This document shows positions 57,940 through 64,000 of a stretch of DNA of 64,000 bases, one piece after another. The number at the start of each line of letters is the position of its first letter. Positions within the stretch are counted from its first letter, which is position 1. Made by a program: the position numbers and the translations under genes. This stretch comes from Bromus sterilis. Its lineage: Eukaryota; Streptophyta; Magnoliopsida; Poales; Poaceae. The stretch lies in the NCBI GenBank assembly GCA_950022295.1, contig OX465601.1:178439501-178503500 (forward strand), read 5' to 3'. Below the pieces are notes generated by a model. The model was not told the origin of the DNA. It made no database searches and saw nothing but the letters and a program-made list of their open reading frames with translations.

Positions 57940-59116
57940 GCAAGGGCAAACCGGGGAAAGCACGTAGAAGCCCAGGCGGCGCCATCATTACATCAAAGAC
58001 TAAACGGGTCAGGTGTTACGAATTCCAAGACAAGATGCCTTCTCACGGTCAGTACTATTTAAAGGACACGTCAAATCTCGCCTGTTTCCCATACAAGCCT
58101 TAGAAATCCAACAAACACCAGGCAGCATGACATCCAAACCATCATTATGACGGGCCAGAAGACGCGACGGATCAAAGAAGCAAGCATCATCATAGGTCAC
58201 CAAACAGCATGGCAACTCATACCAGCATGACATCTCAAGCAGGACGGATCAAGGTAAAAACAAATTGGAAAGAACAAAAGAATCCAAAGGCTACCTATTT
58301 CCTGTTATCCAAATTTTCTGAGAAAAAATCTCTTACTCCCATCGGGAGTACCTTTATTCGAGTTCAGGTGCTCCCTCACCCAGGCAGAATGCAAAGATGT
58401 GCTCGAGTGATACCTCGCACCAGCAGAAACAAAATACTCTCAGAGTTCGGGTGCTCCCTCACCCTAAAGACAGTAAAGCATTCGAGTGATCACTCGCAAA
58501 AGACTCAACAAGTACTCGACAGTATGATCTACTCACGCACTCAACAAAAGTCCGAGTGGGTGCTTTCTTATTTTCCTCGCCTGAGTTCATTACAAACTCC
58601 GCGAGTGACTACTAAACAGCTTGATTGTTTATTCCAAGTGGGTGCATCGCTAACCAGGCTCCGTGCCTCTACAAAAGCAATTATTCCTGGGCTACGACAC
58701 ACTCTACCCAGATGCCATGCAAGCTTAGCGTGTAGGTAAGACCCCGCTGCGCAGAACGGCCGGGCCGGGACTTGCCGCAGAGCGATTTCACTCCCGACCT
58801 TTTCCATGCGCTCGCATGATAGAAAGAGCCGAGCGGATCCTATAAGACCTGCAGCGGCATGAATTTGCTTGACACCGGTCATTCCAAGTTCATGTCGAGG
58901 GACGTGAGTTTGATTGGGCTACTGCGGTATTTTCCACTAGCGCAATTCACCAAGGCTCGACCAGTCGACTCCTTGGGCCCTTTCAGCCTAGCAATCCCTC
59001 GAAACAAATATTGTCACGGCTCAAAACTACCAGCGACCCACGGCGATGTCGAGCCTACTAAAAATAAAGCGTTGACAAATTCGAGTCCCTGCGCGACTCT
59101 TCGAGTCCCCTAGGCA
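57940..59116 (+). other. Non-coding 3' part of element C
   Basis: Just under 1.2 kb between the antisense promoter and the polypurine tract. It contains several 'gggtgctccctcaccc' and 'gagtgatcactcg'-like short repeats (58360-58560). The promoter of the antisense gene probably extends into it. No gene seen. Confidence 0.6.
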
Positions 59117-59128
59117 CTCGGGGGCTAC
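59117..59128 (+). other. Polypurine tract of element C
   Basis: 'actcgggggctac' directly before the right LTR. Less pure than usual but conserved in the Tat group and copied in the upstream tandem repeats. Confidence 0.75.
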
Positions 59129-59574
59129 TGACGAGGGGGTGACCCCACGACTCCTGCGTATGAGGATACTCGGTGTATACGAAGACAGAAGGCCCGCTAG
59201 AAAGCCACGACAGGCCCACGACTGGCCCGGCCAAGCACCGACGTAGGAGTCCGCGGCTAATATGGAAGACATAACTTGGCGTACAAGGCAAGACTAGAAC
59301 TAGAAAACTATCTTTGTAACCTAGTATGGACTCCCCGAGACCTAGCCTAGTATATAAAGGCTGGGAGGAGAGACGTCCAGATCAATCCAATACACATCTA
59401 CACACCTGGTCTTGCGAGAACTCGCTTGGCCTCCTCTGTAATCGCCTCCTCACGCAATAATATCGAGCAGGAAGTGCTTCTCCTGTTAGCCGACAAGTAT
59501 CGTCCAACCTGTGCCTTCTCTATGACTAACCGAGGGTCCCTGACCATGGGATTTGCCGGGGCTAATCCTCGTCA
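59129..59574 (+). repeat. 3' LTR of element C
   Basis: TGACGAGGGGGTGACC...AATCCTCGTCA, 446 bp, followed by CCTAT. Matches 46611-47044 with scattered changes and one 12-bp insertion. Confidence 0.95.
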
Positions 59575-59594
59575 CCTATCTTGTAGAATGGATT

Positions 59595-59611
59595 CCCCGG
59601 CAACGGCGCCA
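59595..59611 (-). other. Primer binding site of B3, tRNA-Asp(GUC)
   Basis: The minus strand reads TGGCGCCGTTGCCGGGG, an exact match, nine bases from the LTR start at 59621. Confidence 0.9.
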
Positions 59612-59641
59612 GAAATATTTTGATACGGTGAGGAAGATAGT

Positions 59642-60627
59642 TGTCGGGGGATTGGTACCCGGGTAGGCTAACCCAAGCGGAAGCAAGCTTTCAAGACAAG
59701 GATGGACCAATCGGGCTGCAGCTGGGCCGAGCCGGGCAGAGGTACGACCGATTGCTCCAAGGCAATCGACCATACCAAGTGCCAGCAATCGGCCCAGGCG
59801 TAATCGGCCCACCCTTCTCCAAAGATGATCACCCGATTGGTCCGCAGCTGGACCGAGGCCGATTCCTAGAAGGCCGATTGCCCAGAGCAATCGACCCCAC
59901 CAGGAACCACCAGTCGGTCCAGGCGCAATCGGAGCCACCTACCACCCAGTCGGGGGTATGATTACGAGGTCATAAATGCCATATCCCGAGATATCTGGGT
60001 GGCAGGAAGGCCAGGTCGTGTCGAGGATTTGCTGGAGATACGGTGTCGACCTCCCCGCCGATTCCGCGGACAGGCCGACAAGACCGCACCCCCTAGCTCC
60101 ACTGTTCACTCCTAGGTTCTACGAGGTAGCAGCATGGGCCGCCACTCGTAGGCTCCGGGTCACCCGGAGAGGAGCAGTCGGTGGGCCCAGGCCGATTAGA
60201 GGATGACGGATGGGTCCATCCGGCGATGAAGTTACCATAGTACCCTGGACTCACACTATAAGAGCCAGGGTACCCCCTCCTGCGCGAGGGACGCCACACC
60301 TGAGATCTCATTAACTCATTCCCCCTCTAGTTCATTCATTGCCCGTAGTCACTCCTCAGGGAAGCAGGAGAGGACCTTGCCCACGGCGGCGGCGTACTCC
60401 TTCCCCTGAGAAGATAGAACAACAGTTATTGTAGTCCCTTCATTGATATACAAGAGACAAGCAGGAGTAGGGGTGTTATCTCTTCTGAGAGCCCCGAACC
60501 TGGGTACGTCGTGGTGTCTTCACTGTGCTTGTGCCCAACCCGATTCCGGCACCATCGACATTTCCTCCTCGTGTCTTCCCCTCACTTTAGCCATCCCCAT
60601 GGCATCTGCCGTCACATATCAACGACA
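59642..60627 (+). repeat. 5' LTR of element D
   Basis: 986 bp, TGTCGGGGGATTGGTACCCG...ATATCAACGACA. A TATA-like CTATAAGAG lies at 60256-60264. Rich in 'cgattg' and 'atcggcc' motifs, as in F. Confidence 0.92.
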
Positions 60628-62900
60628 GTTGGCGCCCACCGTGGGGCAGACCGAGGCGTCGACTGGAGTCAAGATCCGGACGGGATTTTCCTCTGCATCC
60701 GGCGGTAGCCACGCCTCCGGCCTGATTCTGAGGCGTGGGGCAATCGATTATGTAGTGGACTACTCGGCACGGTACAGGGCTGGAGCACCCTTGCCGCCCG
60801 GAGTGTCGCTGCAAGTGGGAAGTCATCGTATCTTCATTGGCAGCTTCCCTGAGGCATATCCCAGAGACATCCGCATCTTCTCGTGTGCTACAGATCCGCT
60901 CTCGACCAGGGGCTGTATCGCAGCACCTGGCCGAGAGGAGGGCCGACTGCACGCCGCGGTCATGATGGCGGGAGCATCTTCGTCGACCAACCGTGATCCG
61001 GCAAGCGTAGCAAGGAAGGCCAAGGAAGTAGCTGATGCGGCAGAGCGAATCGGCACCAGTGCGTTGCGGGATGTGTTATACACACCTGTGAACCGGAATG
61101 GTGATCCGGAGCAGGTGTACACCGAGCTGGAAACAGCACGGCTCGCTCTGGCTCGCAGGGCTGAGCAAGTGTTGGCAGAAGAGCGTCGGCTAGGAGCCAT
61201 CACAAGGGAGTACAACGCAGCTCATGCAGGACCGCGCCGGCCGATTGAGCCCGCAGTCCTGGAAGACCTGAGAATCCTAGGAAGAGCAGTCAACCAGCAG
61301 CTATCAGGAGCTGAGCAGCCGGAGCGTCCGAGAAGGCCGGTGCAACCGGAGCAGCCAGCGCAGTCGGCATTCATCCAGAGGCCAACATATAGCACACCGG
61401 ACAAGAATTTGAGAGCCGCCGAGCAGATAGCGCTCGAGCTGGAAGAATTGGAAGGAGATGAGCGGCGCGAACAGTCGCGCCGAATGCGTGAGATGATAGC
61501 GGCCGCAAAAGAGCAGAGGCTTGTGGCAATGGGCAATCAGAATGCTGAGCAAGAGGCATCAAGAGGAACTGTGAGGCCGAATGCGGGAGCTAGCCAGCGA
61601 CCGAATGCATCGCGCCAGAACAGGCATCAACCTGCACCGTCTCGGCACGACAGCAAGGTCAGAAGCAATCGGCCACCCCCAGCAGCAAGCAGAAGAATGG
61701 AAGAGCCAGCTGTTAACAGCAGGCGCCATGACATGCCGCAGCAATCGGCGCCAAGACCAGCAATCAGCACCCGACTTGGCCCTCGCCAAATCGGCCAGAA
61801 CGACGCAAGGCATCGCATTGAGCTCCTGGAGAAGGAAGCTCAGGAAGATGAAGAAGGAGAAGCTGGCCCATCATGTTTTGGTCACCGCATTCGGACGGAG
61901 AGATTCCCGAAAGGCTTCACATTACCGAGAGACACTCCCAAGTACAATGGCTCGGTGAAACCGGAAGATTGGTTGTCCGACTACCTGACGGCAGTCCGCA
62001 TTGCAGGAGGCAATCCGCTACGCACCTCTCATGCTGCAAGGCTCAGCGCGGACGTGGTTGAACAGTTTGCCCAAGGACAGTGTGAATTGCTGGGAGGATT
62101 TCACGACCGCATTCATTCACAACTTCACAAGCACGTATGAGAGGCCCAACCTCCCACGGCAGTTAGCTCTGTGTGTGCAAGGAAAGGACGAGCCCCTCCG
62201 AGATTACCTATCTCGGTGGATCAAGCTGAAGAATTCATGCGAAGGAGTCCATGAGATCCAGGCCATTCAGTATTTTACTGATGGGTGCCTGGCGGATTCA
62301 ATGTTGAAGCACAAGCTGCTCCGCAAAGACTTCACGTCGCTAGCTGAGCTTATGAAGGTGGCAAATGCATTCGCTATGTCCGATTCTGCGATGCGCCCTA
62401 TCCAACTCGGAGTTGGAGGTGTGATCCAATCACCAGGGGCTCCGCAGTCGGACACAGGGAACCAAGGCCTCAGTCGGAAGGAAAGAAGAAAGAACAATCG
62501 CAACAACAACAACAACAACAACCAGCAGAACAACGGCAAGCGCAAGGACGAGCAGCCTGATTCCCAGTATGGCAGTCGGCAGGTGGCCGCTGTTCAAAAT
62601 GAGGAAGATCCAGCGGCTGCAGGAGGCAGTCGGAAGATGAGACCAAATGTGAGACCCCCAGGGCAGATGAAGCCCAAATACACATTCGAGGATATGTTGG
62701 ACGCACCATGCAAATTGCACAGCACGCCTGGGAGGCCGTCTGCGCACACCACTCGGCAGTGTGACTTCGTGAGAAGGATTGCAAAGGGAGAAGCTTTACC
62801 ACCACCACCACCACCCCAGAACAGAGGACCACCTCAGCAACAGAACCAGTATCCGCAGCAGGATGCGGCTTACATGATTTTTACCAGCGAGTCCACAGAC
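60599..62900 (+). pseudogene. Element D: gag, with one frameshift
   Basis: An in-frame ATG lies at 60599 inside the LTR end (MASAVTYQRQLAPTVGQTEA), but translation may start downstream (e.g. 'MMAGASSSTNRDPAS'). Residues about 130-220 form a coiled coil ('YTELETARLALARRAEQVLA'), followed by an Arg/Pro/Gln-rich linker. The capsid core starts at 'DTPKYNGSVKPEDWLSDYLT'. At about 62008-62014 one extra base shifts the frame, and the core continues with 'YAPLMLQGSARTWLNSLPKD', 'WEDFTTAFIHNFTSTYERPN' and 'PLRDYLSRWIKLKNSCEGVH'. Then come an Asn-rich stretch, the zinc-finger-like 'CKLHSTPGRPSAHTTRQC' (C-X2-H-X8-H-X4-C) and a polyproline run. Apart from the frameshift the gag is intact. Confidence 0.9.
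60630..60646 (+). other. Primer binding site of element D, tRNA-Lys(CUU)
   Basis: TGGCGCCCACCGTGGGG, exact complement of the plant tRNA-Lys(CUU) 3' end, two bases after the LTR. Confidence 0.9.
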
Positions 62901-63695
62901 AAGGGTAGTCGAAGAGCCCGAGCCCAAGAAGTCAATGCCACTATGCTGCCGATTCCCCAATTTGTGCACTGGTCCGAATGTCCGATATCCTGGGACAGAG
63001 CAGATCATCGCACCATTTTGCCGAATCCAGGCAATTATCCGCTGGTGGTGGACGCTCTGGTTGCAGGACCAAGATTTTCATGCAAGTTTTCTCGAGTGCT
63101 AGTTGATGGAGGAAGCACAATCAACATTCTGTACAGAGATACAATGCTCAAGCTAGGGCTCACAGAGGGGGACCTGGAGCGCAGTCGGACGACATTCCAT
63201 GGGATTGTTCCTGGACTGTCTTGCACCCCCATGGGTCGCATTCGGCTGGATGTCATATTTGGCACGGAAGAAAATTTCAGGAGAGAGCCGATTTGGTTTG
63301 AGGTGGCCGACCTCAGCAGTCCTTACCATGCCCTATTGGGGTTACCAGCATTTTCCAAGTTCATGATCAATGCACAGCAGACATACCTGAAGATGAAGAT
63401 CCCGGGGCCAAACGGTGTCATCACAGTCACCGGAGACTTCAGGAAGTCCCTCGAGTGCACATCCGCTGGCAGCAGTTTGGCTGAATCCCTAGTGGTAGAG
63501 ACGGAGAAGTGCCAGCTCGGCAAAGTCATTGCAATGGCGCAAGCACAAAGCAAGAATCCACTTCCGGTTGGCCCAGCAAAGAGAGTAGATGAGGAATCGG
63601 CTTTTCAGTCAGCCAAGGACAGCAAGAAGATCGCTCTAGATCCCTCCGACTCAACCAAGTTCGTTGTAGTCGGAGCTAGACTTAGCGATAAATAG
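62901..63695 (+). CDS. Element D: protease domain
   Basis: Same frame as the gag C-terminal half. The active site is 'SRVLVDGGSTINILYRDTML' (DGGS, Tat form), followed by 'IRLDVIFGTEENFRREPIWF', 'PYHALLGLPAFSKFMINAQQ' and 'KMKIPGPNGVITVTGDFRKS'. It ends at TAG 63693-63695 ('ARLSDK'), immediately before a region that aligns with the pre-RT part of C. Without the stop the frame would continue into RT. Confidence 0.88.
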   Translation, partial: KGSRRARAQEVNATMLPIPQFVHWSECPISWDRADHRTILPNPGNYPLVVDALVAGPRFSCKFSRVLVDGGSTINILYRDTMLKLGLTEGDLERSRTTFHGIVPGLSCTPMGRIRLDVIFGTEENFRREPIWFEVADLSSPYHALLGLPAFSKFMINAQQTYLKMKIPGPNGVITVTGDFRKSLECTSAGSSLAESLVVETEKCQLGKVIAMAQAQSKNPLPVGPAKRVDEESAFQSAKDSKKIALDPSDSTKFVVVGARLSDK

Positions 63696-64000
63696 GAAAG
63701 CGAGCTCGTCGAGTTCCTCCGTGAGAATCGGGACATCTTTGCATGGTCTCCACAAGACATGCCTGGTGTTCCGAGAGAACTCGCCGAGCACAAGCTGCAC
63801 ATTCGGCCAGGCTCGAAGCCGGTCAAGCAACCCCTGAGACGTTTTTCTGAGGACAAGAGAAGGGCAATCGGTGAAGAGATTGCGAAGCTGCAAGCGGCAG
63901 GTTTCATCATGGAGGTGTTTTACCCCGAGTGGCTGGCGAATCCAGTCCTCGTCATGAAGAAGAACAAGACTTGGCGTATGTGTATAGACTATACTTGTCT
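63696..64000 (+). pseudogene. Element D: start of reverse transcriptase (cut by window end)
   Basis: In frame after the TAG: 'FLRENRDIFAWSPQDMPGVP', 'KPVKQPLRRFSEDKRRAIGE', 'WLANPVLVMKKNKTWRMCVD', ending at 'YTCL'. It aligns with 48640-48915 of C. The visible part has no further stop. Confidence 0.9.

Larger units (their letters stand above)
46611..59574 (+). mobile_element. Element C: complete Tat-type Ty3/gypsy retrotransposon, TSD CCTAT, interrupted by solo LTR E
   Basis: LTRs of 434 bp (46611-47044) and 446 bp (59129-59574); a 12-bp indel near 46690 explains the difference. The exact duplication CCTAT (46606-46610, 59575-59579) flanks it. Order: PBS to tRNA-Lys, truncated gag, protease, RT, RNase H, second RNase H, integrase, 69-bp tandem repeats, antisense B3-like gene, polypurine tract. 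Two RNase H domains and no chromodomain mark the Tat lineage. Stops occur throughout pol, so the copy is dead as an autonomous element. LTR ends are an 8-bp inverted repeat TGACGAGG...CCTCGTCA in the right copy; the left copy has changes at both ends. Confidence 0.95.
39839..59641 (-). mobile_element. Element B3: B-family retrotransposon with a different coding cassette; interrupted by C, right LTR cut by D
   Basis: Left LTR 39839-41490, interior 41491-46610 and 59575-59620, and the first 21 bp of the right LTR (59621-59641), where D starts. Removing C with one CCTAT copy rejoins 'caactcccctat' to 'cttgtagaatgg', as in B2 ('actcccctatcttgtagact'). The left target flank is GTGAA (39834-39838). 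A PBS to tRNA-Asp lies at 59595-59611, an exact match. Instead of gag-protease the interior carries a 416-aa ORF. Confidence 0.88.
59642..64000 (+). mobile_element. Element D: Tat-type Ty3/gypsy retrotransposon, 5' part; continues beyond the window
   Basis: LTR, PBS, gag, protease and the start of RT, all on the plus strand. It is inserted 21 bp into the right LTR of B3; the expected target duplication is ATAGT (59637-59641), its partner outside the window. The LTR resembles that of F, and the gag-protease resembles C in its zinc finger and DGGS protease. Confidence 0.93.

Noticed and set aside
6616..60646. tRNA-like sequences at the primer binding sites as tRNA genes
   Set aside because: Only 12-18 bases match tRNA 3' ends, in antisense and next to LTR borders; they are primer sites, not genes.
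1..64000. Host protein-coding gene, rRNA, microRNA or CRISPR array
   Set aside because: Every long stretch is explained by a transposable element or its LTR. The tandem repeats are TE-internal and have no spacers of CRISPR type.

Overview
The window is plant nuclear DNA, most likely from a cool-season grass (Pooideae: wheat/barley/oat/ryegrass group). It is a stack of transposable elements nested in one another. I see no host gene, rRNA, tRNA gene or CRISPR array. The plant origin follows from a CACTA transposon with TNP2/DUF4218/DUF4216 domains, Ty3/gypsy LTR retrotransposons of the Athila-like, Tat and chromovirus (Tekay/Del-like) types, and primer binding sites that match plant tRNA-Asp(GUC), tRNA-Lys(CUU) and initiator tRNA-Met. 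The Pooideae placement is inference from the general look of the LTRs (TGATACGTCC..., TGTCGGGGG...). I do not assign named families.

Layout, left to right. 1-4872: right part of a CACTA element (minus strand) whose CACTA terminus cuts the integrase of retrotransposon G. 4873-20317: G, a minus-strand chromovirus-like element (integrase linker, RNase H, RT, protease, gag, an extra upstream ORF, PBS-iMet, long LTR). G is interrupted by complete non-autonomous element A1 (5097-11708, TSD GCAAC) and, inside its LTR, by remnant B1 (17900-19578). 20318-24277: A2, a relative of A1 cut by G. 24278-24488: fragment B4 of a B-type LTR. 24489-39838: F, a minus-strand Tat-type element with a spliced antisense gene of the 'putative gypsy type transposon' (Transposase_28) family, interrupted by complete B2 (28390-36788). 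39839-59641: B3, same LTR family as B2. B3 is interrupted by complete Tat-type element C (46611-59574, TSD CCTAT), and C is interrupted in its RT by a 4,069-bp solo LTR, E (49107-53175, TSD CAAAC). 59642-64000: D, a plus-strand Tat-type element inserted 21 bp into the right LTR of B3 and running off the window.

Inferred order of insertion: B4 received A2 and F; A2 received G; G received CACTA, A1 and B1; F received B2 and B3; B3 received C and D; C received E. Almost every pol/transposase gene carries stops or frameshifts, so most copies are decayed.

The points of most interest are: (i) an antisense gene in C with its own TATA box that encodes a B3-like DNA-binding domain; (ii) elements B2 and B3, which share LTRs, leader and 3' region but carry different coding cassettes (gag-protease versus an intact 416-aa protein of unknown function); (iii) a conserved coiled-coil ORF2 in A1 and A2; (iv) an extra coiled-coil ORF upstream of gag in G; (v) a 69-bp tandem repeat in C whose unit carries a polypurine-tract-like motif.
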